NCBI RefSeq assembly: GCF_900112755.1
Contig: NZ_FOMW01000012.1
Coordinates: forward strand, 1 to 64,000
Source of the DNA: Sulfitobacter brevis
Lineage (GTDB): Bacteria; Pseudomonadota; Alphaproteobacteria; Rhodobacterales; Rhodobacteraceae
DNA length: 64,000 bases
Reading direction: 5' to 3'
This document shows, piece after piece, positions 39,528-47,682 of this stretch (position 1 is the first letter of the stretch; each line of letters begins with the position of its first letter). The position numbers and the translations under genes are program-made. The notes beneath the pieces are model-generated. The model was given only the letters and a program-made list of their open reading frames with translations. It had not been told where the DNA came from and made no database searches.

Positions 39528-40268
39528 TTACAGTTGCGCCATAACTTCGTCGGACGCTTCGAAATTCGTGGTCACGCGCTGGACATCGTCATCATCTTCC
39601 AGCGCTTCCACCAGCTTCATCAGCTTTTCCATATTCTCCAGATCCATCTCGGTGGTGGTGGTCGGACGCCAAAGCAACTTGGTCGACTGGCTTTCCCCCA
39701 ACTCCGTCTCCAAGGCATTGGACACCTCGGCCAGATCGGTATCGGCGCACCAGACAACATGTCCGTCCTCGGTGCTCTCGACATCCTCGGCGCCCGCCTC
39801 GATGGCCGCCATCATCACCGTATCAGCATCGCCGATCTCGGCGGCATAGGTCACCGCGCCCTTACGCTCGAACATAAAGCCGACGCTGCCGGTTTCACCC
39901 AGATTGCCGCCGTTCTTGGTGAAGGTCGACCGCACGTTAGAAGCGGTCCGGTTGCGATTGTCCGTCATCGCTTCCACGATCACTGCCACGCCATTGGGGC
40001 CATAGCCCTCATAGCGGATTTCTTCGTAATCCTCGCTGTCGCCCTGTACCGATTTCTTGATCGCACGGTCGATGACATCCTTGGGCACCGAGATCGCTTT
40101 TGCTTCTTTTACAGCAAGGCGCAGACGCGGGTTTTTGTCGGGATCAGGGTCGCCCATCTTGGCCGCGACAGTAATCTCCTTGGACATTTTGGAAAACATC
40201 TTTGCCCGCACCGAGTCCTGACGGTTCTTGCGATGCTGGATATTTGCCCATTTGGAATGGCCGGCCAT
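39528..40268 (-). CDS. yebC: YebC/PmpR family regulatory protein
   Basis: A 246-residue YebC/TACO1-family protein, starting [23 protein letters not shown] as is near universal for the family, with [28 protein letters not shown] and [19 protein letters not shown] in the middle. Members act as transcriptional regulators or as ribosome-associated factors easing translation of proline-rich stretches. It is divergent from the SLC13 permease gene, with about 195 bases between starts. Confidence 0.95.
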   Translation of the reverse strand: MAGHSKWANIQHRKNRQDSVRAKMFSKMSKEITVAAKMGDPDPDKNPRLRLAVKEAKAISVPKDVIDRAIKKSVQGDSEDYEEIRYEGYGPNGVAVIVEAMTDNRNRTASNVRSTFTKNGGNLGETGSVGFMFERKGAVTYAAEIGDADTVMMAAIEAGAEDVESTEDGHVVWCADTDLAEVSNALETELGESQSTKLLWRPTTTTEMDLENMEKLMKLVEALEDDDDVQRVTTNFEASDEVMAQL

Positions 40269-40463
40269 GTTAGTCCCCGTCTGGTGAAAAAGATCGCGTC
40301 TCTATATGCCAGCCGCAACCGCCTCACAAGTCTCAGCGCGCGGCCGAGGCCGAAGTGTTTCGAAATTTCCTATCGGCCCGCCGCGTTCAAGGCAGCGCAG
40401 GCTGGCAATATACACCCGAGGGGCTACCTTCCGCCTCACCTATAGAAAAGCTAGACCAGCCTC

Positions 40464-42236
40464 ATGACAACAGATCAGATTATTCTCTTTAGCCTCTTCG
40501 GCGCCGTCTTTGGCATGCTGCTCTGGGGTAAATTCCGCTATGACCTTGTGGCCTTTTCGGCACTGATGGCGGGCGTGGTGCTCGGCGTTGTGCCGACCAA
40601 GAATGCCTTTGACGGCTTTGGTCACCCCGCAACCCTCATCGTGGCGCTGGTCTTGATTGTATCGGCAGGGCTGGTGAGATCTGGCGCGGTGCTGCTGATC
40701 ACCCGCACACTGGTGGATTCCACGCGCAGCCTTGGGGCTCATATCACCCTGATGGGGGCCATCGGTGGTGTGCTTTCGGCGTTTATGAACAACGTCGCCG
40801 CGCTCGCCCTGCTGATGCCGGTCGATATTCAGACCGCCCGCAAGGCAGGACGACAGCCCGGCCTGTCGCTGATGCCGCTCAGCTTCGCCACAATTCTTGG
40901 TGGAATGGTCACGCTGATCGGAACCCCACCCAACATCATCATCGCCTCGATCCGGCAGGAATCGCTGGGTGAACCCTTCGGGATGTTTGATTTCGCGCCC
41001 GTCGGCGGGATCGCAGCGATCGCCGGACTGGCTTTCGTCGCTCTGGTCGGCTGGCGTCTCATCCCCGCGCGCGCAGATGCCACACTCGATTCAGAAGATC
41101 TCTCTCAGTATATCGCTGAACTCACCGTGCCCGAAGACAATAAACAGATCGGCAAGCGGCTGGGCGAGCTTCAGGAAACCGCCGACAAAGCGGATGTTGC
41201 CATTCTTGGTCTGATGCGCGACGGCAAGCGGCGCTATGGCCCGTCCCGCAACACCATGCTGCGTGCCGGCGACGCCATTGTTCTTGAAGCCACACCAGAC
41301 GCATTGGACGAGTTCCGCAGCACGCTTGACCTTGCCCTCGCCGATGCCGACCGCGAGGAGCGCCTGAAAGCCGATGGCGATGGCGTCGAGATCATTGAGG
41401 TCGTGGTGCCCGAAGACAGCCGCCTTAACGGTCGGACCGCGCTTTCCGTCGGGCTGGCATGGCGGCAACGCACTGTGCTGCTTGGTATTTCGCGCAGAGG
41501 GCGCAAGATCACATCGCAACTGCGCAATACCGAGATTATGGCCGGTGATATTCTGCTACTGCTGGTCCCGCGCGATACCGGTGCCCATGTTACCGACTGG
41601 CTCGGCGTGTTGCCCTTGGCGAACCGTGGCCTTGCTGTAACTGAGAACACCAAAGTCTGGCTCGCCATCGGCCTGTTCGGCGGCGCCGTGGCTGCGGCCT
41701 CCTTCGGGCTGATCTACCTGCCTGTCGCCCTCGGCCTCGTGGTGATTGCATATGTGTTGGCCAAAATCGTGCCCTTGGCCGAGCTCTATACCCATATCGA
41801 ATGGCCCGTGGTGGTGCTGCTCGGCTCGATGATCCCGCTTGGCGCTGCACTCGAAACCTCTGGCGGCACCGAGTTGATCGCCGGTGCACTGGTTAACTTG
41901 ACCCAAGGCTATGCCCCCTGGATCGTGCTCACCGTGCTGATGGTGGTCACCATGACCCTCTCCGATGTGCTCAACAACACCGCCACGACGATCGTTGCCG
42001 CGCCGGTCGGCATTCAGATGGCGCAAAGCCTCGATGTGTCACCGGATCCGTTCCTGATGGCCGTGGCCGTTGCCGCCTCCTCGGCCTTCCTCACGCCCAT
42101 CGGTCATAAGAACAACACGCTGATCCTTGGCCCCGGGGGTTACGGCTTCGGAGATTACTGGCGCATGGGCCTCCCGCTCGAAATCATCGTTATCGCCGTC
42201 TCGATCCCCGCGATTTTGGTGTTCTGGCCGCTTTAA
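40464..42236 (+). CDS. SLC13-family permease with two TrkA-C domains (copy 1)
   Basis: A 590-residue membrane protein of the DASS/SLC13-ArsB superfamily. An N-terminal block of helices (about 1-190, with GAIGGVLSAFMNNVAALALLMPV and LGGMVTLIGTPPNIIIASIR) and a C-terminal block (about 395-590, with TLSDVLNNTATTIVAAPVGIQMAQSL) flank two cytoplasmic TrkA-C (RCK_C) regulatory domains (about 205-375). The layout is that of sodium- or proton-coupled anion carriers such as sulfate or dicarboxylate transporters (SdcS, SLT-like). A second 590-residue protein of the same layout lies at 45879-47651. Confidence 0.88.
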   Translation: MTTDQIILFSLFGAVFGMLLWGKFRYDLVAFSALMAGVVLGVVPTKNAFDGFGHPATLIVALVLIVSAGLVRSGAVLLITRTLVDSTRSLGAHITLMGAIGGVLSAFMNNVAALALLMPVDIQTARKAGRQPGLSLMPLSFATILGGMVTLIGTPPNIIIASIRQESLGEPFGMFDFAPVGGIAAIAGLAFVALVGWRLIPARADATLDSEDLSQYIAELTVPEDNKQIGKRLGELQETADKADVAILGLMRDGKRRYGPSRNTMLRAGDAIVLEATPDALDEFRSTLDLALADADREERLKADGDGVEIIEVVVPEDSRLNGRTALSVGLAWRQRTVLLGISRRGRKITSQLRNTEIMAGDILLLLVPRDTGAHVTDWLGVLPLANRGLAVTENTKVWLAIGLFGGAVAAASFGLIYLPVALGLVVIAYVLAKIVPLAELYTHIEWPVVVLLGSMIPLGAALETSGGTELIAGALVNLTQGYAPWIVLTVLMVVTMTLSDVLNNTATTIVAAPVGIQMAQSLDVSPDPFLMAVAVAASSAFLTPIGHKNNTLILGPGGYGFGDYWRMGLPLEIIVIAVSIPAILVFWPL

Positions 42237-42276
42237 AATCAGCGAAAATTCTATTGATATTGAATGTTGAGGGTTC

Positions 42277-42312
42277 GGGGTGCGCCGCCAATCTAGCTTG
42301 GCGGCGCACCCC
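42277..42312. terminator. strong palindrome after SLC13 copy 1
   Basis: A perfect 15-bp stem (GGGGTGCGCCGCCAA and its complement) with a 6-base loop lies 41 bases past the SLC13 stop. It has no T-run on the plus side, but its stability makes a terminator or mRNA-end protector likely. Confidence 0.65.
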
Positions 42313-42380
42313 TATCATCTGGAGCGCTCCCGAAACCAATGCACTCCGGCCTTGCCATTCCGCCCCACCAACACTCGACA

Positions 42381-42409
42381 TAAAAAAAGCGCGCGGTCTC
42401 CCGCGCGCT
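42381..42409 (-). terminator. intrinsic terminator of the heptad-repeat gene
   Basis: A 9-bp perfect stem (AGCGCGCGG / CCGCGCGCT) with loop TCTC is followed, on the minus strand, by seven T. It lies 27 bases past the stop of the repeat gene and should end its transcript. Confidence 0.85.
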
Positions 42410-42435
42410 GTTAAATTTTTGGTTGTAGGGAAAGC

Positions 42436-44478
42436 TTAGAATACCATCTCCATCTCTTCTTCGTCTGTAGCATCCATCGGCACGTCGTCTTCCTCGACTT
42501 CGACCGTCATCAACTTAACGAAGTCTTCCACTGTAGCGGTGCTTTCAGTTTCCGCCTCCGGCTCGACGAAGCTCAGGTCTTCACTGCTATTCACACCCAA
42601 CAGCTCGCCATTGCCATTCTCTGAGTTAACAACCACGCGCATTCCCGATGTATCCAGATCGGAAACCTTAAGCGGGCCGTCATCGGACCACAGTGTAAAG
42701 GCGGTCTGCGTGACCGAGCCATGTGCCGTGTCAGCCTCGGTGCCAAACTGCAGGCCAACATCAAACTTGCCACCGGCGCTGGCGCCGTTTGGCAGGGCGT
42801 CAACCCCGTCAGCTTCAGCCTGAATATCCGTCAGGAAATGGTTCGGATCATTCTCATCCGGGAAGAAGTTCAGCGATTGCAACGAACTGTCGTCGGTCAG
42901 GTTAAAGAAGAACCCGTCGATGTCCGCAGGCTCGTTGTCGTAGTTCGTCTGAAGCAGTTTGACAAAGATTTGCCCTTCAGGTGTTTCGGTGAGTTCAACA
43001 GTAATCTCATTGGGGTCACCCATTGAGAAGTTGTAGGTCACCTTTTCTGGACCGGGTTCTTCGGAGCCGCCGCCGGTACCACCGGAACCTTTGCCGGTGC
43101 CATCAGAACCGCCGCCGGTACCACCGGAGCCTTTGCCAGTTCCGTCCGAGCCACCGCCCGTGCCGCCGGAACCTTTGCCGGTGCCGTCCGAGCCACCGCC
43201 CGTGCCGCCGGAACCTTTGCCAGTCCCGTCAGAACCGCCGCCGGTACCACCGGAGCCTTTGCCAGTTCCGTCCGAGCCACCGCCCGTGCCGCCGGAACCT
43301 TTGCCGGTGCCGTCCGAGCCACCGCCCGTGCCGCCGGAACCTTTGCCAGTTCCGTCAGAACCGCCGCCGGTACCACCGGAGCCTTTGCCAGTTCCGTCCG
43401 AGCCACCGCCCGTGCCGCCGGAACCTTTGCCGGTGCCGTCCGAGCCACCGCCCGTGCCGCCGGAGCCTTTGCCAGTCCCATCAGAACCGCCGCCGGTACC
43501 ATCGGAACCTTTGCCAGTTCCATCAGAACCGCCGCCCGTACCACCGGAACCTTTGCCAGTCCCGTCAGAACCACCGCCGGTCCCACCGGAGCCTTTGCCA
43601 GTTCCGTCCGAGCCACCGCCGGTACCACCGGAGCCTTTGCCAGTCCCGTCCGAGCCACCGCCCGTGCCGCCGGAACCTTTGCCAGTCCCGTCAGAACCGC
43701 CGCCGGTACCACCGGAGCCTTTGCCAGTGCCATCAGAACCGCTGCCCGTGCCATCGGAGCCTTTGCCAGTCCCGTCAGAACCACCGCCGGTACCACCGGA
43801 ACCTTTGCCAGTCCCGTCAGAACCGCCGCCAGTACCATCGGAACCCTTGCCAGTCCCGTCCGAGCCACCGCCCGTACCACCGGAGCCTTTGCCGGTCCCG
43901 TCAGAACCGCCGCCCGTACCACCGGAACCTTTGCCGGTCCCGTTCGAGCCACCGCCCGTACCATCGGAACCTTTGCCAGTCCCGTTCGAGCCACCGCCCG
44001 TACCATCGGAACCTTTGCCAGTCCCGTTCGAGCCACCGCCGGTACCACCGGAACCTTTGCCGGTGCCGTCAGAACCGCCACCGGTACCATCGGAACCTTT
44101 GCCGGTGCCGTCGGAGCCTTTGCCCGTGCTGTCGGAGCCTTTGCCCGTGCCGCCGGAACCTTTGCCAGTCCCGTTCGAGCCACCGCCCGTACCACCGGAG
44201 CCTTTGCCCGTGCCGTCAGAGCCTTTACCTGTGCCATCCGACCCTTTGCCGATGGTATCTTTCAGCCACTTCGCGGCAGTATCTTTGCCCTGCACATCGC
44301 CGAACTTGCTGGCGAGAGAGCTGTCATACCATTTCGAAAACGTGGATCCTTCGACCCCGCCGTTGTGATACGATGTGCTGCCGCAAGCGTCTTTTCCGCT
44401 CGCACCGCTGTTCGCATCCCACGCGGTTTTACCGCTGGCCTTGCCGATCGTGGCTAAATTTGAAAACCTAAATGTCAT
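42436..44478 (-). CDS. Gly/Ser/Thr heptad-repeat surface-type protein, unknown function
   Basis: A 680-residue protein with strong AAGGAG before its ATG and three parts. Residues 1-76 are a unique N-terminal region without signal peptide. Residues 77 to about 475 are some 57 tandem heptads of the form G-[K/G]-G-S-[D/G/N]-G-T, mostly alternating GKGSGGT and GGGSDGT. The C-terminal 200 residues are non-repetitive, beta-rich (ITVELTETPEGQIFVKLLQT; DIDGFFFNLTDDSSLQSLNFF; FDVGLQFGTE) and resemble a domain I know from secreted, often PEP-CTERM, proteins. The protein ends in an acidic tail, EEDDVPMDATDEEEMEMVF. Lack of a signal with an acidic C-terminus fits type I secretion, but no such transporter gene is in view. 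A role as adhesin or extracellular matrix protein is inference. Confidence 0.75.
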   Translation of the reverse strand: MTFRFSNLATIGKASGKTAWDANSGASGKDACGSTSYHNGGVEGSTFSKWYDSSLASKFGDVQGKDTAAKWLKDTIGKGSDGTGKGSDGTGKGSGGTGGGSNGTGKGSGGTGKGSDSTGKGSDGTGKGSDGTGGGSDGTGKGSGGTGGGSNGTGKGSDGTGGGSNGTGKGSDGTGGGSNGTGKGSGGTGGGSDGTGKGSGGTGGGSDGTGKGSDGTGGGSDGTGKGSGGTGGGSDGTGKGSDGTGSGSDGTGKGSGGTGGGSDGTGKGSGGTGGGSDGTGKGSGGTGGGSDGTGKGSGGTGGGSDGTGKGSGGTGGGSDGTGKGSDGTGGGSDGTGKGSGGTGGGSDGTGKGSGGTGGGSDGTGKGSGGTGGGSDGTGKGSGGTGGGSDGTGKGSGGTGGGSDGTGKGSGGTGGGSDGTGKGSGGTGGGSDGTGKGSGGTGGGSDGTGKGSGGTGGGSDGTGKGSGGTGGGSEEPGPEKVTYNFSMGDPNEITVELTETPEGQIFVKLLQTNYDNEPADIDGFFFNLTDDSSLQSLNFFPDENDPNHFLTDIQAEADGVDALPNGASAGGKFDVGLQFGTEADTAHGSVTQTAFTLWSDDGPLKVSDLDTSGMRVVVNSENGNGELLGVNSSEDLSFVEPEAETESTATVEDFVKLMTVEVEEDDVPMDATDEEEMEMVF
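43054..44250. repeat. 21-bp (7-codon) tandem repeat array
   Basis: About 57 tandem copies of a 21-base unit, usually paired as a 42-base higher-order unit, code for the heptads of the repeat gene. The copies at the 3' end of the gene (low coordinates) are the most uniform at protein level (about ten identical 14-residue pairs). Those at the 5' end vary more (Asn, Ser or repeated Lys heptads), suggesting ongoing expansion and homogenisation at one end. Third-base differences between copies (CCGGTGCC, CCAGTTCC, CCAGTCCC) show the array is not a recent clean amplification. Confidence 0.95.
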
Positions 44479-44843
44479 ACTCGCTCTCCTTGTCTAATTT
44501 CCGCTCAAAAACGAGCATGCAACGCCCCGTCGCGCTCTGCGGCCAAATTGCCGACATCGAGGGCGACGCCCCCTTCTAATCCCCGCACGGAATCCTGACT
44601 TAACTATTCAGAAGAAGGCTCTTTAGACAAACTTTTTGACAATTTTCGCCTTATTTACACCCCTACGCTGTCAGCGCTGGAAACAGTGCAATCACCGGCC
44701 CTGCATTAGCCCGATCTGGTGGCCAATAATCGCACCTTGGACTCGAATCACCTTATGCAATGCTTAAGAGGGCCTTAATATCGCCATAGTAGCGACCTAA
44801 GCCCTTGCGGCAGTGCACAGCCCGACCCGCGTGAGGACAGAAG
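44479..44843. other. 365-base gap between divergent genes
   Basis: This AT-richer gap separates the start of the heptad-repeat gene from that of the APH-like gene and should contain both promoters. I see a T-rich stretch near 44630-44655 but no clear sigma-70 pair, no RNA gene and no small ORF with a ribosome-binding site. A GAGGACAG ribosome-binding site precedes the APH-like start. Confidence 0.5.
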
Positions 44844-45875
44844 ATGGCAAAATCCGAAAAGATCACTACCAAGCAGCAGATACTCGACACGGCCGAAGCA
44901 TTCTTTGGCCAGCCCGTCTCCAAAGTCAGCGCACCAGGCGGAGAGAGCCGTTCCAGCTTCCGCCTCGAGATCGGCGACCGCAGCCTGATTGCCACCCTGC
45001 GCCCTAATTTTCGCCGGACCCACCTTGAAGCCTTTGTGTTGCGCGAACTCGGCGAACATTGTTCGGATTTGCCTGAATGTATCGGCGTTTCGGGCGAAGT
45101 TTTATTTCAATCCGACGTCGGCGGGCGGCGCCTGAACGTGCATATCGCCGAGGTTGACGAAGCCCGGCAGCTTGATCTGGCCGCCGAAGCTATTGCCGCG
45201 ATCTTTCGCATCCACAGTGCAGCGCGTAAAACCAAATTGCACGAGGTGCTCCCCCACCTAGGCGCGACCGACGAGTGGGTGCGCAGCTTTGTCGGCAGCA
45301 TCGACAAACTCGAAGAGCTCACCGGCGCCTTGCCTAAAGACTTTGACCGCGACGCCGCCTGTGCTGCGGTCTCAGTCACCGGCCAGCAGTTCGTCAAATG
45401 GGACTGCCGCTCCGGCAATGCCGCCATCGGCACCGACGACAAACTGCGCTGGTTTGATTTTGAATACGCCGGTCTGCGCCACGGAGCCGAGGATTTCGCG
45501 TGGCTGATCGGTGATGAGGCATGGCCCATCGGACCCGAAAAGATGATCGATATCATGATCGCCAATTATGACCGAAGTACCGGCATCGCGATTGAGGATT
45601 ATCTGCATTATCTCGCGATCTACATGACCTTCCACGCCACCCAGCGGCTTAACCTGATCGTGCGGGAATCGAAGAAACGTGGCTGGGCCAGCAAGCGACA
45701 CATTCGCAAATACGACGATGCCGGGCGCAATCCCGATTTCGCCATGCATATCGCCGAGGTCGCCGCTTACTTCGCAGATCAGTCTACTCTGACGGCGCCG
45801 CTGGTGCGCAATTTCCTGACCGCGCGCAATGGGTTTGCCGATATCGCGGCAGAAGAAGCGCGCAAATCGGCCTGA
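44844..45875 (+). CDS. APH/choline-kinase-like phosphotransferase
   Basis: A 343-residue protein of the protein-kinase-like APH superfamily. The N-lobe nucleotide loop is degenerate (SAPGGESRSSFRLEIGDRSLIATLRP). In the C-lobe, FVKWDCRSGNAAIGTDDKLRWFDFEYAGLRHGAEDFAWLIGDE corresponds to the catalytic loop (HGDxxxxN position read as WDCRSGN, Asp kept) and the metal-binding D-x-E/D motif. Replacement of the usual His-Gly and late Asn placement leave activity uncertain. It converges on SLC13 copy 2 with only three bases between stops. Substrate unknown. Confidence 0.75.
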   Translation: MAKSEKITTKQQILDTAEAFFGQPVSKVSAPGGESRSSFRLEIGDRSLIATLRPNFRRTHLEAFVLRELGEHCSDLPECIGVSGEVLFQSDVGGRRLNVHIAEVDEARQLDLAAEAIAAIFRIHSAARKTKLHEVLPHLGATDEWVRSFVGSIDKLEELTGALPKDFDRDAACAAVSVTGQQFVKWDCRSGNAAIGTDDKLRWFDFEYAGLRHGAEDFAWLIGDEAWPIGPEKMIDIMIANYDRSTGIAIEDYLHYLAIYMTFHATQRLNLIVRESKKRGWASKRHIRKYDDAGRNPDFAMHIAEVAAYFADQSTLTAPLVRNFLTARNGFADIAAEEARKSA

Positions 45876-45878
45876 CCC

Positions 45879-47651
45879 CTACCAGAACATCGGAATAATC
45901 GCGCTGGCGATCAGCGACATCGACAGGTTCAGCGGGATTCCGATGCGCATAAAGTCGGTAAAGCGGTAACCGCCCGGCCCGTAAACCAGCGTATTCGTCT
46001 GGTATCCAATCGGCGTGGCAAAAGCACAGGACGCCGCAATCATCACCGCCACCACCAAGGGGCGCGGATCAATGCCAAGTGCTTGGCCAAGGCTGATCGC
46101 GATTGGAGTCATGATCACCGCCACGGCGTTGTTCGACACGATCTCGGTCAGGATTGTGGTCAGCAAGAAGACGCAAAAGATCACATAGAACGGCTGCAGC
46201 GTGCCCAGTTTTGGCGCGATGGCATCCACGATCAATGAGATCGCGCCCGAGTTCTGTAGCCCCGCCCCGACGGCGAGCATCGCAAAGATCAACGCCAGCA
46301 ACCGGCCGTCCACAAAGGAAAAAGCCTCGTCGGCGTCGATGCAGCCCGTCACCAACACCAGCGCCACGGCCAGAACCGCCAGTAGCAAGATCGGCGCGAC
46401 ATTAAACGCCGCCAGCACCACGATCCCCACCAGAGCAGCAATCGCTATCGGTGCATGACCGCGGCGATAGGCACGTGCCGAGGGGTGGCTGACGTCAACC
46501 ATATCCATATCCGCAGCAAGTCGCTGGATGTCTTCGGCAGCGCCCTCCAACAGCAGGGTATCCCCGACCTTGACGATGAGGTCGTCCAACTGTCGCCCGA
46601 TGTTCTGGTTGCGACGGTGCACCGCCAACGGATAGACGCCGTAGCGCCGCCGCAGACGCATCGACCCAAGGCTGCGACCGACCATCCGGCATCCGGGTGT
46701 GATCAATGCCTCAACAGTCGTCGTCTCGACAGCCGAGAGTTGATCGACACGCTTAAGCTCTTTGTTAGCCTGAAGGCTAAGTAATTCGGTCATCTGGGTG
46801 CGCAGCACCACGCGGTCGCCGACTTGCAGTATAACAGCCTGTAGATTACGCCGCAGCGAGGTATCGCCGCGCACCACGTCGATCAGCCGCACGCCCTCAC
46901 GTTTAAACAGTTGCACATCCAGCACTTCGCGCCCGACAAGGTTGGACTCTGGCGGGATCACGGCTTCGGTAAAGAACTTCATCTTGGAGCGGTCACTGAG
47001 CATATTGGCCATGCTGTCGCGATCCGGCAGCAGCTTGCGCCCGAACAGCCCCATATAGATCAGCCCCCATGCACAAACCGCGAGGCCGATAGGCATAATC
47101 TCGAAAATGCCAAAAGGCTCCATCCCCTGCGACCGCGCCACACCATCGACAAGCAGGTTGGTCGAGGTACCGATCAGGGTCAGCGAGCCACCCATGATCG
47201 CGGCATAGCTGAGCGGGATCAGCAGCTTGGATGCTTTGGTGCCCAAGGTCTGGCTAAGCTGCACGACCACCGGAATCATCACCACAACCACCGGCGTGTT
47301 GTTCATGACCGCCGAGGCCGCCATCACAGAAACAATCACGCCGACCACCGCCGTGCGCGGATGGGTGCGGGCATAGCGTTCCGCCAGCCGCGTCAGCACA
47401 TCCAGCGCGCCGGTGCGCACCAGCGCGCCCATGACGATAAACATCGCCGCAATGGTCCACGGCGCCGAGTTTTGCAGCACCGCCTGCGCATCGTCGTAGG
47501 GCAGCACCCCGATCGCCAATAGCGTGGCCGCCCCGGCAATCGCCACGACCTCGGTCGGGAAGCTTTCGCGCAGGAACATCACAAACATCACCACGACCAC
47601 GCCGAGGGTCAGCACAGCGCTTGTCATCGGGGAAAAGCTCAGAATATCCAT
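45879..47651 (-). CDS. SLC13-family permease with two TrkA-C domains (copy 2)
   Basis: A 590-residue carrier with the same architecture as the protein at 40464-42236: helices 1-6 (VSVMAASAVMNNTPVVVVMIP; AAIMGGSLTLIGTSTNLLVDG), two TrkA-C domains (about 210-385), then C-terminal helices (TEIVSNNAVAVIMTPIAISLGQALG; GYQTNTLVYGPGGYRF). The NTP and SNNA loops mark the ion-binding sites of the DASS fold. The sequences differ clearly, so they are old paralogues, not a recent duplication. Substrate, possibly sulfate or a dicarboxylate, is open. Confidence 0.88.
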   Translation of the reverse strand: MDILSFSPMTSAVLTLGVVVVMFVMFLRESFPTEVVAIAGAATLLAIGVLPYDDAQAVLQNSAPWTIAAMFIVMGALVRTGALDVLTRLAERYARTHPRTAVVGVIVSVMAASAVMNNTPVVVVMIPVVVQLSQTLGTKASKLLIPLSYAAIMGGSLTLIGTSTNLLVDGVARSQGMEPFGIFEIMPIGLAVCAWGLIYMGLFGRKLLPDRDSMANMLSDRSKMKFFTEAVIPPESNLVGREVLDVQLFKREGVRLIDVVRGDTSLRRNLQAVILQVGDRVVLRTQMTELLSLQANKELKRVDQLSAVETTTVEALITPGCRMVGRSLGSMRLRRRYGVYPLAVHRRNQNIGRQLDDLIVKVGDTLLLEGAAEDIQRLAADMDMVDVSHPSARAYRRGHAPIAIAALVGIVVLAAFNVAPILLLAVLAVALVLVTGCIDADEAFSFVDGRLLALIFAMLAVGAGLQNSGAISLIVDAIAPKLGTLQPFYVIFCVFLLTTILTEIVSNNAVAVIMTPIAISLGQALGIDPRPLVVAVMIAASCAFATPIGYQTNTLVYGPGGYRFTDFMRIGIPLNLSMSLIASAIIPMFW

Positions 47652-47682
47652 GCACAGCCTGCTATTGGAAGATTACAAAACG

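Noticed and set aside
43054..44250. Possible CRISPR array
   Set aside because: Units are contiguous 21-mers without spacers and are in frame with a coding sequence; no cas genes nearby.
43023..44471. Long open frames on both strands across the repeat array (for example 425 and 482 residues of Pro/Arg-rich sequence)
   Set aside because: A 21-bp repeat without stops keeps every frame open by chance; only the minus-strand frame 42436-44478 has a ribosome-binding site, unique ends and a folded domain.
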